This document shows, piece by piece, positions 16,695 through 27,311 of a stretch of DNA of 64,000 nucleotides (positions are counted from its first letter, which is position 1; each line of letters begins with the position of its first letter). This DNA is from Cytobacillus sp. S13-E01 (GTDB lineage Bacteria; Bacillota; Bacilli; Bacillales; Bacillaceae_L). The notes beneath the pieces are model-generated. The model saw nothing but the letters and a program-made list of their open reading frames with translations. It was not told the DNA's origin and searched no databases. The translations under genes and the position numbers were made by a program. The stretch spans positions 62,001 to 126,000 of the forward strand of contig NZ_JARFVC010000001.1 of the NCBI RefSeq assembly GCF_029193815.1, in the 5' to 3' direction.

Positions 16695-18401
16695 CTATTT
16701 TACTATAAAACTGCGGATTGTTTCGATGAGATTTTCAGTATTTACTTCCAATGTTTCCCCATTACTTCTCACTTTTAGTTCCACAATTCCTTCTTCAGCT
16801 CTTTTACCAACTGTAATTCGTACTGGAATACCAATTAAATCTGAGTCGGCAAATTTCACACCTGGTCTTTCTGCTCGATCATCAAAAAGAACGTCAATTC
16901 CATTATTTTGTAATTGGTCATAAATATTCTCGGCTAATGAACGCTGTGAATCGTTTTTATTGTTAACAGGGATGACATGTACTTTATATGGGGCTAAATC
17001 AACAGGCCACACTATACCATTTTCGTCGTTAAACTGCTCTACTACAGCAGCCATAGTACGTGAAACACCAATCCCGTAGGATCCCATTATCATTGGTTGG
17101 TTTCTACCATTTTCATCAAGGAACATCGCATTCATTGCTTCACTATATCTAGTACCTAGTTTAAATACATGACCAACTTCAATTCCACGCGCAAATACAA
17201 TCGTTCCCTCTCCATCTGGAGAAGGATCCCCTACTTGAATAAAGCGAAGATCAGCATATTGCGGGTTAATCGAAAAATCTCGGTCAGGATTTACACCAAT
17301 ATAGTGATAATCTTCTTCATTAGCACCACATACACCGTTAACAATCATCTTAACAGCGTGATCTGCGATTACTTGTATATTTTCAGCAATTTGAATTGGG
17401 CCTAATGAACCAACTGAACAATTCATGATCTCCCGTGTTTCCTCTGGTGTCGCAAGTTCAACTACTGTAGCATCAAATAGATTTTTCACTTTAATATCAT
17501 TCACTTCATGGTCTCCACGAACAAGGACTAGAACAAAACTTTCATCAACTTTAAATAACAATGATTTTATACATTTAGATGGTTCTACATTTAAATATGT
17601 TGAAACCTCATCAATTGTTTTTTGCCCTTCTGTTTTCACTTTTTCTAGAGCAAACTCTTGTTCATTGCTCTTCTCATATTCAACAACAACAGGAGCCATT
17701 TCAATATTTGCTGCAAAAGAAGAGGTATCTGAGTAGGCAATTGTGTCTTCCCCTACATCAGAAAGAACCATAAATTCATGAGTATCTTTTCCTCCCATAG
17801 CGCCAGAATCTGCTATAACCGCTCGGAAATCTAGTCCACATCTTCTAAACACATTTGAGTAGGCATCAAATATTTTTGTATAGATTTCATCTAGACTTTC
17901 ATGATTTGCGTGGAAAGAGTATGCATCTTTCATAATGAACTCTCGACCACGTAAAAGACCAAAACGAGGTCTTTGTTCATCTCTAAATTTCGTTTGAATT
18001 TGATATAGAGCGAGCGGTAAGCGTTTATAGGACTTTACCTCATCTCTCACCAAACTGGTAATTACTTCTTCGTGTGTAGGACCTATAACAAAATCACGGT
18101 CATGTCTGTCCTTCATTCTCATTAATTCAGGTCCATAAGAATACCAGCGTTTTGACTCTTGCCATAACTCCGCGGGCGTTAATGCTGGCATTAATAATTC
18201 AACGGCTCCGGCACGATCCATTTCTTCACGAACAATTGCTTCGACTTTTTGTAAAACCTTTTTCGCAAGCGGCATATAGCTGTATATACCACTTGCATTT
18301 TGACGAATATAACCAGCTCTTAATAATAATTGATGACTTTTTATTTCTGCATCTGATGGTATCTCTCTTAAAGTAGGAATAAGCGTCATACTTTGTTTCA
18401 T
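16695..18401 (-). CDS. proS: Prolyl-tRNA synthetase
   Basis: A 568-residue class II aminoacyl-tRNA synthetase of the bacterial type, with the editing (INS) domain between motifs 2 and 3. Motif 2 includes [21 protein letters not shown], the INS domain carries [16 protein letters not shown], and motif 3 is in [16 protein letters not shown]-terminal anticodon-binding domain follows ([14 protein letters not shown]). Length is typical. The start ATG with an AGGTG site lies 39 nt downstream of the rseP stop, so the two are probably co-transcribed. Confidence 0.98.
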   Translation of the reverse strand: MKQSMTLIPTLREIPSDAEIKSHQLLLRAGYIRQNASGIYSYMPLAKKVLQKVEAIVREEMDRAGAVELLMPALTPAELWQESKRWYSYGPELMRMKDRHDRDFVIGPTHEEVITSLVRDEVKSYKRLPLALYQIQTKFRDEQRPRFGLLRGREFIMKDAYSFHANHESLDEIYTKIFDAYSNVFRRCGLDFRAVIADSGAMGGKDTHEFMVLSDVGEDTIAYSDTSSFAANIEMAPVVVEYEKSNEQEFALEKVKTEGQKTIDEVSTYLNVEPSKCIKSLLFKVDESFVLVLVRGDHEVNDIKVKNLFDATVVELATPEETREIMNCSVGSLGPIQIAENIQVIADHAVKMIVNGVCGANEEDYHYIGVNPDRDFSINPQYADLRFIQVGDPSPDGEGTIVFARGIEVGHVFKLGTRYSEAMNAMFLDENGRNQPMIMGSYGIGVSRTMAAVVEQFNDENGIVWPVDLAPYKVHVIPVNNKNDSQRSLAENIYDQLQNNGIDVLFDDRAERPGVKFADSDLIGIPVRITVGKRAEEGIVELKVRSNGETLEVNTENLIETIRSFIVK

Positions 18402-18440
18402 CTGTTAGCACCTCATTTTAAAATTCACGTATCAATTAAA

Positions 18441-19700
18441 TTATAAAAAATATTTTTGAATATCGTTCCATGTCACAACTAGCATTAATAACATTAACAA
18501 AGCAAACCCAATAAAATGTACCATACCTTCTTTTTGACGATCGATCGGTTTTCCTCTAACAGCTTCGACCGCAAAAAACAACAATCTACCGCCATCTAGT
18601 GCTGGAATTGGTAGAAGATTCACGATTCCTAAGTTAATACTTAAAATCGCTGCCCATTTCATTAAATAATAGATGCCTGATTGAGCAACTTCACCTGTCA
18701 TATCATATATCCCTACAGGACCTGATAACATATCAATTGAAAATTGACCTGTAACAAGCTTTCCTAAACCTACTAAGATTTCTTTCGTCCATAGATACGT
18801 TTCTAGAAAACCACTTTTAAGGGAAGCTACAACCGATTTTTCCATTGGAGCATAAACGCCCATGATACCGATTGTTTCTTCACCTGACACTCTTGCTTTT
18901 GGTACTACAGGAATTTGTAAAGTTTGTCCTTCACGATCAACCCTGAATTGCAACTCATTTTCAGGGTTTTTCTGGATGATAGAAACTACATCTTTCCATG
19001 AATCAACTTCAGTACCACCGATTGAGCGAACAATATCTCCCTGCTTAAGACCAGCCTCTTGTGCAGATCCATCACTTGTCAATTTTCCCAAAATAGGCTC
19101 ATTAATCGGAGTTCCTTGAAGTAGCCCAATTAAGATAAAAATGAAAAAAGCTAACACAAAGTTCATTGCAGGTCCTGCTGCGATAGCTAATGTTCTTTGT
19201 GGTAAAGTTTTTGAAGCAAATTGTCTGTTAAAAGGTGCGATTTGCGTTGATTGTTCATCGATAACAAAATGAGCCTTTTCACTAACTTCAAAACGCTGTA
19301 ATACTTCATCATTTCCGCTTTCATAGCCTGTTAGATAAAGATTATGCTCTAAATCTGCTTCTTCAACTTCAATAATTTTTGAATTTGGATGTTTGTCTTT
19401 ATTATTTAAGATTATTTTATTGACTTTACCTTCACTGTCAAACTGTAATCCAATATTGTATCCAGGTTTAACTTCAATCATTTCGGGGTCTTCCCCAGCC
19501 ATTCGGACAAAGCCACCTATTGGAAGTAACCGAATTGTATAAATTGTCTCGTTCCTCTTAAATGAAAATACTTTCGGACCAAATCCTATTGCAAATTCTC
19601 GACATAGTATTCCAGCCCTTTTTGCAAGGACTAAGTGTCCAAGTTCATGAAAAAATACAAGAGCGCCAAATATTATGACAAAGGCAATCACGGTATTCAC
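18441..19700 (-). CDS. rasP: Site-2 protease RseP/RasP
   Basis: A membrane zinc metalloprotease that cuts anti-sigma factors (such as RsiW) and remnant signal peptides within the membrane. With the start chosen here it has 419 residues. H18-E-L-G-H22 in the first membrane segment is the metal site, and the second motif is PALDGGRLLFF. A PDZ domain (about 195-275) and further membrane segments lie between. I chose the GTG at 19698-19700, because an AAAGGTGG site lies 8 nt upstream and homologues begin at NTVIAF; an upstream GTG at 19712 is part of that site. It lies between dxr and proS. Confidence 0.95.
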   Translation of the reverse strand: MNTVIAFVIIFGALVFFHELGHLVLAKRAGILCREFAIGFGPKVFSFKRNETIYTIRLLPIGGFVRMAGEDPEMIEVKPGYNIGLQFDSEGKVNKIILNNKDKHPNSKIIEVEEADLEHNLYLTGYESGNDEVLQRFEVSEKAHFVIDEQSTQIAPFNRQFASKTLPQRTLAIAAGPAMNFVLAFFIFILIGLLQGTPINEPILGKLTSDGSAQEAGLKQGDIVRSIGGTEVDSWKDVVSIIQKNPENELQFRVDREGQTLQIPVVPKARVSGEETIGIMGVYAPMEKSVVASLKSGFLETYLWTKEILVGLGKLVTGQFSIDMLSGPVGIYDMTGEVAQSGIYYLMKWAAILSINLGIVNLLPIPALDGGRLLFFAVEAVRGKPIDRQKEGMVHFIGFALLMLLMLVVTWNDIQKYFL

Positions 19701-19779
19701 ATGTCTAACCACCTTTTATGTAGTATAGGGAACAATTGATAATCTTTAAATTATATTCTATCTAACAGCTTACATGTCC

Positions 19780-20943
19780 CTATTTTAAATGTAGTTGTTC
19801 TTTAATATACAATCTTGCCTCTAAATCAACCTCTTTTATTGTTTCCAAAGAAGGGTTACTAATAGACTGATGTCTCGCTAGCGTTTTTTCTATTAACGTC
19901 TCAATTGTTAGAAAAGGAATACTACCTTTTAAGAATGCCGCAACAGCCTCTTCGTTGGCTGCGTTTAAAACCGTGGGCATTGTTCCACCTATTTTACCCG
20001 AGTGATAGGCAAACCCAAGGCAGCGGTAGCGTTCAAAATCCATTTTACTAAAGTGTAAATGACCAATTTCCCATAGATTTAATGCTTTAGTTGAAGGAAG
20101 TTGGAGTCTATCGGGGTAGCTTAACGCATACTGTATTGGAACTCTCATATCTGGAGTACCAAGTTGCGCGATTACACTCTTATCATGAAATTCAACCATT
20201 GAGTGAATTATACTCTCTTTATGTAATACAACATCAATTTGATCATACGGTAGATTAAACAACCAATGTGCCTCAATTACTTCTAGCCCTTTATTCATCA
20301 TTGTTGCCGAGTCGATTGTAATTTTGGCACCCATTGACCAATTCGGATGATTAAGAGCTTGTTCCACTGTTACTTTTTCTAATTCATGTCTTGCCTTGTC
20401 TCTAAAGCTTCCACCAGAACCAGTAAGGATGATTTTTTCAATATTTTTTGAATTCTCTCCTTGTAAACATTGAAAAATGGCAGAGTGCTCACTATCGACT
20501 GGAAGTACATCTACACCATTATTTTTTGCTGCCTCCATAACGATATGACCGGCAGTAACTAATGTTTCTTTATTAGCTAAAGCTATCGTTTTTTTCGCCT
20601 CTATTGCTTTTAATGTTGGTATAAGTCCAACACTACCTACTACTGCATTAACAAGTATATTTGCTTCGTTATATGTCGCTACCTCTATTAACCCTTCCTC
20701 ACCAAATAAGAATGAAATGTCACTAGAAAATTCAATCCTAAATTTATCACAAGCATCCTTATTTTTAACAGCAACAAGCTTTGGTTTAAATGTATTAATA
20801 ATTTCGCGCCCTAATTCAAGGTTATCACCAATTGAAATAGCAACTAATTCCAACTGCTCTGGGTGTAACTTAATGACATCTAATGTTTGTTGCCCAATAG
20901 AACCTGTTGCACCTAATAAACTAATCTTTTTCAACGAATTCAC
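19780..20943 (-). CDS. dxr: 1-deoxy-D-xylulose 5-phosphate reductoisomerase
   Basis: A 387-residue NADPH-dependent enzyme making 2-C-methyl-D-erythritol 4-phosphate, the committed step of the MEP isoprenoid pathway. The N-terminal cofactor motif [16 protein letters not shown] is intact. The metal and substrate region has [15 protein letters not shown] and GSGGSFRD, then [26 protein letters not shown]. Length and order are normal. Its product feeds undecaprenyl phosphate made by the nearby uppS. Confidence 0.98.
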   Translation of the reverse strand: MNSLKKISLLGATGSIGQQTLDVIKLHPEQLELVAISIGDNLELGREIINTFKPKLVAVKNKDACDKFRIEFSSDISFLFGEEGLIEVATYNEANILVNAVVGSVGLIPTLKAIEAKKTIALANKETLVTAGHIVMEAAKNNGVDVLPVDSEHSAIFQCLQGENSKNIEKIILTGSGGSFRDKARHELEKVTVEQALNHPNWSMGAKITIDSATMMNKGLEVIEAHWLFNLPYDQIDVVLHKESIIHSMVEFHDKSVIAQLGTPDMRVPIQYALSYPDRLQLPSTKALNLWEIGHLHFSKMDFERYRCLGFAYHSGKIGGTMPTVLNAANEEAVAAFLKGSIPFLTIETLIEKTLARHQSISNPSLETIKEVDLEARLYIKEQLHLK

Positions 20944-21000
20944 TCTCCAATCAATTGAGGCAAAGTTAACTGGCTAATTTGTCACTTATCATTTAGACAA

Positions 21001-21021
21001 AGACCACAACTGATTTGGTCT
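21001..21021 (-). terminator. Weak terminator-like hairpin after cdsA
   Basis: AGACCA (21001-21006) and TGGTCT (21016-21021) form a 6-bp stem with a 9-nt loop. On the minus strand the stem is followed by TTTGTC, a short T tract. It lies 5 nt after the cdsA stop; partial read-through into dxr is likely. Confidence 0.4.
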
Positions 21022-21025
21022 CACT

Positions 21026-21823
21026 TTAAAGCAGCTGTAAAAAATGAAGAATAGGCAACACGAACAGTAAACTGTCAAACCTGTCTAAAATACCACCATG
21101 CCCTGGAAGTATATGACCAGAGTCTTTAACTGCATAATGCCTCTTTAATGCCGATTCAACAAGATCACCAATTTGTCCAAAAATCGATAATAACACTGTA
21201 AATATGATCAATGTCACTATAGATTCTTCCATGGGTACGAAGAATTGAAATATAATTACAATAACCAACGCACAAATGATTCCACCAATCGAGCCTTCTA
21301 TTGTTTTATTTGGGCTTATTTCAGGCCAAAGCTTTCTTTTTCCGATTGCCCGTCCGATAAAATAGGCTCCTGAATCTGTTGACCATATTACAATCAGAGC
21401 ATACGAAATATAGTTTAAGCCCTCAAAAGTAGTGCCTCTTGTTTCAATAAAATAATAAAAACCAATACCAATATATAATGCAGTAAGGATGACAAATCCT
21501 ACATCATCAAACGTAAATTTATTTTTTGTGATAACTGTATAAGATAAAATCAATAAAACAGCTAATAGCGCTAATTCAACCTTAGATATATTTAAATTAT
21601 CTAGTAAATGGATATATTGATTTGGTAGAAGAAGAACCCATAGTAAGAGTAAACTGACTACCCCCGGAAATGTTGCTAATGAAATCCGTTTCATTCTTAA
21701 AAGCTCATAAATGGCAACTGAAGCTAATATATAAGATAGGATAGTAAATAATAAACCACCGAATATAACAATAGGCAGAAAAATGGCTGCAGCTATTACA
21801 CCAGTTAAAATACGTTGTTTCAT
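21026..21823 (-). CDS. cdsA: Phosphatidate cytidylyltransferase
   Basis: A 265-residue integral membrane enzyme that makes CDP-diacylglycerol from phosphatidate and CTP. Many hydrophobic segments are followed by the family signature near the C-terminus: SPNKTIEGSIGG, then GQIGDLVESALKRHYAVKDSG and LPGHGGILDRFDSLLF. I used the ATG at 21821-21823, preceded by AAGGTG. An in-frame GTG and ATG upstream (21835, 21832) lie inside or next to the ribosome binding site. It lies between uppS and dxr as in other Bacilli. Confidence 0.96.
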   Translation of the reverse strand: MKQRILTGVIAAAIFLPIVIFGGLLFTILSYILASVAIYELLRMKRISLATFPGVVSLLLLWVLLLPNQYIHLLDNLNISKVELALLAVLLILSYTVITKNKFTFDDVGFVILTALYIGIGFYYFIETRGTTFEGLNYISYALIVIWSTDSGAYFIGRAIGKRKLWPEISPNKTIEGSIGGIICALVIVIIFQFFVPMEESIVTLIIFTVLLSIFGQIGDLVESALKRHYAVKDSGHILPGHGGILDRFDSLLFVLPILHFLQLL

Positions 21824-21882
21824 TTTAATCATCACCTTTTTATGCCTTCCTAGTTAAAAAGTATTCGCTAAAAGGCAGAAAT

Positions 21883-21902
21883 GTAACTCTATCGTGAGTT
21901 AC
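21883..21902. other. 7-bp inverted repeat in uppS-cdsA spacer
   Basis: GTAACTC and GAGTTAC enclose a 6-nt loop. GGCA and TGCC further out could extend the fold. No T run follows on the minus strand, so it does not look like a terminator and may be a leader hairpin for cdsA. Confidence 0.4.
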
Positions 21903-21935
21903 CTATATAACGACTTTTGCCCAAAATAATCTTTT

Positions 21936-22700
21936 TTATACTCCACCGTATCGTCTTCCTCTTTGTTGATAGACTTTTATCGCTTCTAGAAGATGTTGAT
22001 CTTTAAAGTCCGGCCATAGCACATCCGTAAACCAAAATTCAGTATATGCTAATTGCCAGAGCATAAAATTACTAAGTCGTATTTCACCACTTGTTCTAAT
22101 TAAAAGATCTGGATCTGCAAGATTACGGGTCATCAAATATGTAGAAAATCCATCCTCATTCAGGCAATCTAAGTCAACAGTCCCATTCTTATAGTCATTT
22201 GCTAGCTGTTTAACAGCACCCAGGATTTCAGCACGACTTCCATAGTTTAAAGCGAAATTTAAAATTAGACCATCATTATTCCTTGTTTCATTCATTGCGT
22301 TTTCAACAGCATTCAAAGTATGTTTAGGTAAAGCTGATTTATCACCCATAGTACGCACTTGAACATTTTCTTCTATCAATTCAGGCAAAAAGGTTCCAAG
22401 GAATTCTTCGGGTAGCTTCATTAAGTACTCGACTTCTAACTTAGGTCTCTTCCAATTTTCTGTTGAAAATGCATACACTGTTAACGTTTTAACTCCAAGG
22501 TCATTAGCTAATTTCGTAACCTTTCGCACGACTTTCATTCCTTCATGATGACCGGCTGAACGTGGTAATGCACGTTTTTTCGCCCAACGACCATTGCCAT
22601 CCATTATAATCGCAATGTGGTTTGGAATTTGTCCCCTCATGATATCTTCTTTTGTAAACTCTTTTGACTTATCCTTCCACATTTTCAGTTTCCCTAACAT
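21936..22700 (-). CDS. uppS: Undecaprenyl diphosphate synthase
   Basis: A 254-residue cis-prenyltransferase making the C55 lipid carrier for peptidoglycan and teichoic acid synthesis. The catalytic aspartate motif HIAIIMDGNGRWAKKR is present, followed by AGHHEGMKVV, YAFSTENWKRP and the C-terminal LIRTSGEIRLSNFMLWQ...EFWFTDVLWPDF. The ATG follows GGAGG with a 9-nt gap. It follows frr but is separated by a terminator and about 230 bp. Confidence 0.98.
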   Translation of the reverse strand: MLGKLKMWKDKSKEFTKEDIMRGQIPNHIAIIMDGNGRWAKKRALPRSAGHHEGMKVVRKVTKLANDLGVKTLTVYAFSTENWKRPKLEVEYLMKLPEEFLGTFLPELIEENVQVRTMGDKSALPKHTLNAVENAMNETRNNDGLILNFALNYGSRAEILGAVKQLANDYKNGTVDLDCLNEDGFSTYLMTRNLADPDLLIRTSGEIRLSNFMLWQLAYTEFWFTDVLWPDFKDQHLLEAIKVYQQRGRRYGGV

Positions 22701-22935
22701 ATAACTAGTCCTCCATCACCCTTAAAAATCTTTTAACTAGTAATGTTTCTTGTTAATAACATTCCTACCATATCATATTACTATGGCTTTACCTATTTAG
22801 TAAGTCATTAACAAAGACTGTTTTTTGAACATTTTTTTGCATATTGCTCAAAATGGTCTAGATGCTACTTAGCCCCTGCAATGCTACTTAAAACAACTTT
22901 AAAAGGCACCAATGTAAACCGCGAAACAGCCTTAA
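22701..22935. other. frr-uppS spacer with a short direct repeat
   Basis: No gene is visible. ATGCTACTTA occurs twice in the same orientation (22862-22871 and 22881-22890). Because frr ends in a terminator, a promoter for uppS-cdsA-dxr is expected here. I see only weak AT-rich candidates and do not assign one. Confidence 0.4.
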
Positions 22936-22965
22936 CAAAAAAACCCCCTGTTAACTTTAGAGGGT
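22936..22965 (-). terminator. Terminator of frr
   Basis: A 7-bp stem on the minus strand (ACCCTCT with AGGGGGT, one G-T pair; 22959-22965 with 22943-22949) is followed by seven T. It begins about 30 nt after the frr stop. Confidence 0.85.
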
Positions 22966-22994
22966 CTTTAAACTATATTGTACATTGAATTAGA

Positions 22995-23552
22995 TTATAC
23001 TTCCATGATTTCTTTTTCTTTTTCTTTCGTAACATTATCAACTTTAGTGATATATTCATCTGTAAGCTTTTGTACGTCCTCAGTGTAGCCGCGTAGTTCA
23101 TCTTCAGTGATGTCACCATTTTTCTCTAATTTTTTAAGATCGTCATTTCCATCACGACGAACATTGCGAACGTGAACCTTAGCATCTTCAGAATATTTTT
23201 TAACTACCTTAACTAGTTCGCGGCGACGCTCCTCTGTTAATGCAGGAATTGCAATTCGAATAATTGATCCATCATTTGAAGGATTTAAACCTAAATCAGC
23301 TTTAATAATTGCTTTTTCAATGCTTCCTAACACTGATTTATCGTATGGCTGTACAACAAGCATACGAGCCTCAGGTACGTTAATAGAGCCAAGTTGGTTA
23401 ATTGGAGTCGGAGCACCATAATAATCGACAGTAACTCTGTCTAAAATTGCTGGGTTTGCTCTACCGGCTCTTATTGTTGAAAGTTCACGAGAGAACGCTT
23501 GAATTGCTTTATCCATTTTCTCTTTCACTTGGTTAATCGTATTTTTCGGCAT
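22995..23552 (-). CDS. frr: Ribosome recycling factor
   Basis: A 185-residue tRNA-mimic that splits post-termination ribosomes together with EF-G. The N-terminal helix ends in [19 protein letters not shown] and domain II has [14 protein letters not shown]. The C-terminal coiled helix has [17 protein letters not shown]. Length is typical. It is 2 nt downstream of the pyrH stop, hence likely coupled. Confidence 0.98.
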   Translation of the reverse strand: MPKNTINQVKEKMDKAIQAFSRELSTIRAGRANPAILDRVTVDYYGAPTPINQLGSINVPEARMLVVQPYDKSVLGSIEKAIIKADLGLNPSNDGSIIRIAIPALTEERRRELVKVVKKYSEDAKVHVRNVRRDGNDDLKKLEKNGDITEDELRGYTEDVQKLTDEYITKVDNVTKEKEKEIMEV

Positions 23553-23554
23553 GT

Positions 23555-24277
23555 TTATTTCCCCCTAACAATCGTTCCAATATTTTCACCTAAAACAGCA
23601 CGTTTAATATTTCCTTCTTCCATTACTGAAAATACAATCAGTGGAATGTCATTATCCATACATAATGAAGATGCAGTTGAATCCATAACAGCTAGACCTT
23701 CTTTAAGGACATCTAAGTATGAAAGTGTATCATATTTCTTTGCATTTTGATCTTTAGATGGATCAGCAGTGTATACTCCATCAACATTATTTTTCGCCAT
23801 TAATATTACGTCAGCTTCAATTTCAGCAGCTCTTAAAGCAGCGGTTGTATCTGTAGAGAAATAAGGATTACCCGTACCAGCAGCAAAGATGACGACTCGC
23901 TTCTTCTCTAAATGACGGATTGCTTTTCTTCGTATGTATGGTTCTGCTACTTGTCGCATCTCTATTGATGTTTGAACGCGAGTTTGGACCCCAATATTTT
24001 CAAGGCTATCTTGGAGAGCGAGAGAATTCATAACCGTTGCCAACATTCCCATATAATCGGCTGTTGCTCGGTCCATTCCCATCTCACTACCAATTTTCCC
24101 CCGCCAGATGTTTCCTCCACCAACAACGACTGCAACCTCAACACCTAACTCAACAATTTCCTTAACTTGCGTTGCAACAGAATTAATAACAGATGGAATT
24201 ATACCAAAGCCTTGATCACCAGCTAACGCTTCTCCACTTAGTTTTAAAACAACTCGTTGATATTTAGCGCTACTCAT
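23555..24277 (-). CDS. pyrH: Uridylate kinase
   Basis: A 240-residue bacterial UMP kinase of the amino-acid-kinase fold, making UDP. Motifs: [13 protein letters not shown], the [10 protein letters not shown] loop, [18 protein letters not shown] and [14 protein letters not shown] chose the ATG at 24275-24277 because GGAGG lies 5 nt upstream. An in-frame TTG at 24289 would place the ribosome binding site inside the gene. tsf upstream ends in a terminator, so pyrH-frr either have a promoter in the short spacer or depend on read-through. Confidence 0.98.
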   Translation of the reverse strand: MSSAKYQRVVLKLSGEALAGDQGFGIIPSVINSVATQVKEIVELGVEVAVVVGGGNIWRGKIGSEMGMDRATADYMGMLATVMNSLALQDSLENIGVQTRVQTSIEMRQVAEPYIRRKAIRHLEKKRVVIFAAGTGNPYFSTDTTAALRAAEIEADVILMAKNNVDGVYTADPSKDQNAKKYDTLSYLDVLKEGLAVMDSTASSLCMDNDIPLIVFSVMEEGNIKRAVLGENIGTIVRGK

Positions 24278-24354
24278 AATAACCTCCAATTTTTAAAGAA
24301 AATACGGGCGAAGACAAAGCCATATTTTAAGTAACTTTATCTTAGGTGATTTGT

Positions 24355-24382
24355 AAAAAACAGGGAACACAACTGTGTTCCC
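24355..24382 (-). terminator. Terminator of tsf
   Basis: A perfect 9-bp stem (GGGAACACA with TGTGTTCCC, 24363-24371 with 24374-24382) with a 2-nt central gap is followed on the minus strand by TG and six T. It lies 10 nt after the tsf stop. Confidence 0.85.
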
Positions 24383-24392
24383 CATCATTATC

Positions 24393-25274
24393 TTATTTCT
24401 TAACTTGGTTCATTACTTCCTCAGCAAAGTTATCTTGACGTTTTTCGATACCTTCTCCTACTTCATAACGAACAAAGCTCTTAACAGTTGCGCCCTTTGA
24501 TTCAACAAACTGGCGAACCTTTAAATCAGGATTTTTTACAAAACTTTGATCTAATAAGCAAATATCTTCAAAGAATTTACTTAAACGGCCTTCAACCATT
24601 TTAGCAACGATATTTTCTGGTTTTCCTTCATTAAGAGCTTGTTGAGTTAAAACTTCACGCTCACGATCTGCTTCCTCTTGAGAAACTTGATCACGTGAGA
24701 TGTATTTAGGATTAACTGCAGCAATGTGCATAGCAACATCTTTGGCTGTGTCTTCGTCAGTAGTACCTTCAAGCACTGCAAGAACCCCAATGCGGCCACC
24801 CATGTGAAGGTAAGCACCAAAAGCATCTGCATCCGTTTTTGTAGCTACAACAAAACGACGTAATGAAAGCTTTTCTCCAATTTTTGCAATTGCTGTATTA
24901 ATATTTTCTTGAACTGTTTCACCATTTTCCATTTTTTGCTCTAAAGCTTCCTCTACTGTTGCAGGTTTTTGAGCAAGTAAATGAGAAGCTAAGTTAGTAG
25001 TTAATACTTTGAAACCTTCATTTTTCGCAACAAAGTCCGTTTCAGAGTTAACTTCTAAAACAACTGCCTCATTACCGTTTACCTCGATGTGAGTAATGCC
25101 TTCTGCAGCGATACGATCTGATTTCTTAGCAGCTTTAGCAATCCCTTTTTCACGTAGAAAATCAACTGCTTTTTCCATATCTCCATCGGTTTCAACTAGA
25201 GCCTTTTTACAATCCATCATTCCAGCACCAGTTTTTTCACGTAATTCTTTTACCATTTGAGCAGTAACAGCCAT
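24393..25274 (-). CDS. tsf: Elongation factor Ts
   Basis: A 293-residue nucleotide exchange factor for EF-Tu. The N-terminal UBA-like domain has [18 protein letters not shown], and the conserved [10 protein letters not shown] motif follows the first beta strands. The C-terminal part, with [24 protein letters not shown], is typical of Bacilli. The ATG is preceded by AAGGAGGAA. It follows rpsB after a strong terminator, so expression may rely on read-through or on a weak promoter in the 120-bp gap. Confidence 0.98.
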   Translation of the reverse strand: MAVTAQMVKELREKTGAGMMDCKKALVETDGDMEKAVDFLREKGIAKAAKKSDRIAAEGITHIEVNGNEAVVLEVNSETDFVAKNEGFKVLTTNLASHLLAQKPATVEEALEQKMENGETVQENINTAIAKIGEKLSLRRFVVATKTDADAFGAYLHMGGRIGVLAVLEGTTDEDTAKDVAMHIAAVNPKYISRDQVSQEEADREREVLTQQALNEGKPENIVAKMVEGRLSKFFEDICLLDQSFVKNPDLKVRQFVESKGATVKSFVRYEVGEGIEKRQDNFAEEVMNQVKK

Positions 25275-25394
25275 TGTGTAAAATTCCTCCTTGGTTTCAC
25301 ATAAGTATGTATAGTCAGTAGTATTTAATATCTACCCTACAATATTCGCCAATGTAAATAATTTTGTCATTATGTTTGGCTTTAGTATTTCTTT

Positions 25395-25433
25395 AAAAAA
25401 AGGTGATAAAAGGCAGCCCCTCTTATCACCTTT
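25395..25433 (-). terminator. Terminator between rpsB and tsf
   Basis: An 11-bp perfect stem (AAAGGTGATAA, 25399-25409, with 25423-25433) and a 13-nt loop are followed on the minus strand by a T run. It lies 6 nt after the rpsB stop. It may set a higher S2 than EF-Ts level. Confidence 0.9.
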
Positions 25434-25439
25434 CGCTCA

Positions 25440-26177
<738 letters not shown>

Positions 26178-26302
26178 TCATCTTTAAACAAAACTGAAAT
26201 TGATATGACTTTGAAAATGACTGTCCTTAAATTCATAACCGTAGTCAATTTTTTCAGCACCATTGTTTAAATCTATGAACGTGTGTATTAACACCAAAAA
26301 CT

Positions 26303-26331
26303 AATATATCATAACCCGTTATGACAATCAA
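26303..26331 (-). promoter_or_regulatory. Sigma-A promoter of rpsB
   Basis: TTGATT at 26326-26331, a 17-bp spacer and TATATT at 26303-26308 with an extended -10 TGA just upstream. It starts about 10 bp beyond the end of the swrB-like gene, and no terminator separates them, so fla/che read-through may also reach rpsB. Confidence 0.7.
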
Positions 26332-26341
26332 GATAGAATTG

Positions 26342-26932
26342 CTAGTTTTGGCGAAATTTCAATAATAATTCTATTTCCGTTTTACCTTTGCCTAGTTTTT
26401 TTGCAATTTGATCAATTGTGTCACCTTTTTTTTGTAAAAGCATTGCTTGAGCTGAAAGTGATTGAACATAAAGGTCGTCTTTTGGTATTGAACCAGTTGA
26501 TGACATTTCTTTTTTTTGAACTTTAGCTATATCACTTGTGTTTTTTTCTACCTTTTCATAGGAAGGTAAAAGATTGTTTAAATCTAGTTTAGAAATTTGT
26601 TCCTCTACTATGTTAATAGCTACTCTATCATTTTTTTCTTCTACCTTGTTTTTTTTCGTGTAAGGCTTTCTTTCTTCGCTTTCACTTCTAGTGGTTTTAG
26701 CAATTGGGAACACCGTATTGTCGTCAGTCTTTGCTAACTTTTTCAAAAAAATTTCATTTTCTTCCTTCATTTCCAGCAAATACCCTGTAATAATTTCTTC
26801 CATTTCTTTTATAATTGCTGATTGTTTTTTTTCAATATCCTTCATACTAGATACACGTTGAAATAATAATATAATTAGAAAAAATGCAATAGCGATTAAC
26901 ACAAAACATACTAGTAGTACAAAAGTTATCAT
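26342..26932 (-). CDS. SwrB-like membrane protein at the end of the fla/che operon
   Basis: A 196-residue protein with one N-terminal membrane segment (about residues 2-25), a charged, probably coiled-coil and disordered middle, and a C-terminal helix-turn-helix-like segment (MLLQKKGDTIDQIAKKLGKGKTEIELLLKF). This layout and the position at the end of the operon match B. subtilis SwrB (YlxL), which promotes flagellar type III export and sigma-D activation. The middle is not conserved enough for me to be sure, so I leave the symbol empty. It is 9 bp after the 99-residue gene. Confidence 0.6.
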   Translation of the reverse strand: MITFVLLVCFVLIAIAFFLIILLFQRVSSMKDIEKKQSAIIKEMEEIITGYLLEMKEENEIFLKKLAKTDDNTVFPIAKTTRSESEERKPYTKKNKVEEKNDRVAINIVEEQISKLDLNNLLPSYEKVEKNTSDIAKVQKKEMSSTGSIPKDDLYVQSLSAQAMLLQKKGDTIDQIAKKLGKGKTEIELLLKFRQN

Positions 26933-26941
26933 GATACCCCT

Positions 26942-27241
26942 CTATCCAACATAATCAACAATGTTACCTTTATAAGGATGCTGCTCCTTAAGTGCCTCTT
27001 TTGTATCTTCATTTTTAGTACTTTGCGGAAACTGGTCAGTAGTATGTTTATTGGTCAAGGACAGTTGATCCAATTTGTCATTCTTATTTACTTGTTTTCG
27101 TTTGAGTTCTTGTTCTCTTGTAGTTGCTACTGCTAAAACATCCTGTTGTAATTGTGATCTTTGGTTCGCTTGCTCTTGAATTTTACCGATATCTTGTGTT
27201 CTCGGAAGTGCTACTTGTAACTCTATTAACTTCATACTCAT
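26942..27241 (-). CDS. Small conserved protein of flagellar clusters, unknown function
   Basis: A 99-residue, very polar, Gln/Lys-rich protein without membrane segments or cysteines. The start LIELQVALPRTQDIGKIQEQ and the end HPYKGNIVDYVG are the only non-repetitive parts. They resemble, from memory, small proteins of Clostridia and some Bacilli that have a similar opening (LQV-LP-T) and a terminal KG-x-x-(I/V)D motif. The linker between is probably disordered. It lies between the FapA-like gene and the swrB-like gene, so a role in flagellar assembly is a guess from position. B. subtilis lacks it here. Confidence 0.6.
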   Translation of the reverse strand: MSMKLIELQVALPRTQDIGKIQEQANQRSQLQQDVLAVATTREQELKRKQVNKNDKLDQLSLTNKHTTDQFPQSTKNEDTKEALKEQHPYKGNIVDYVG

Positions 27242-27311
27242 CCAATCACTACCTTATGAGAATAATCGTGTTTCCCTCAGAATGCAGGTCCCGTTCCTGA
27301 TTTTTAATCCT

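Noticed and set aside
18402-18440. T-box or other tRNA-sensing leader before proS
   Set aside because: Only 39 bp separate rseP and proS, too short, and no T-box sequence is present.
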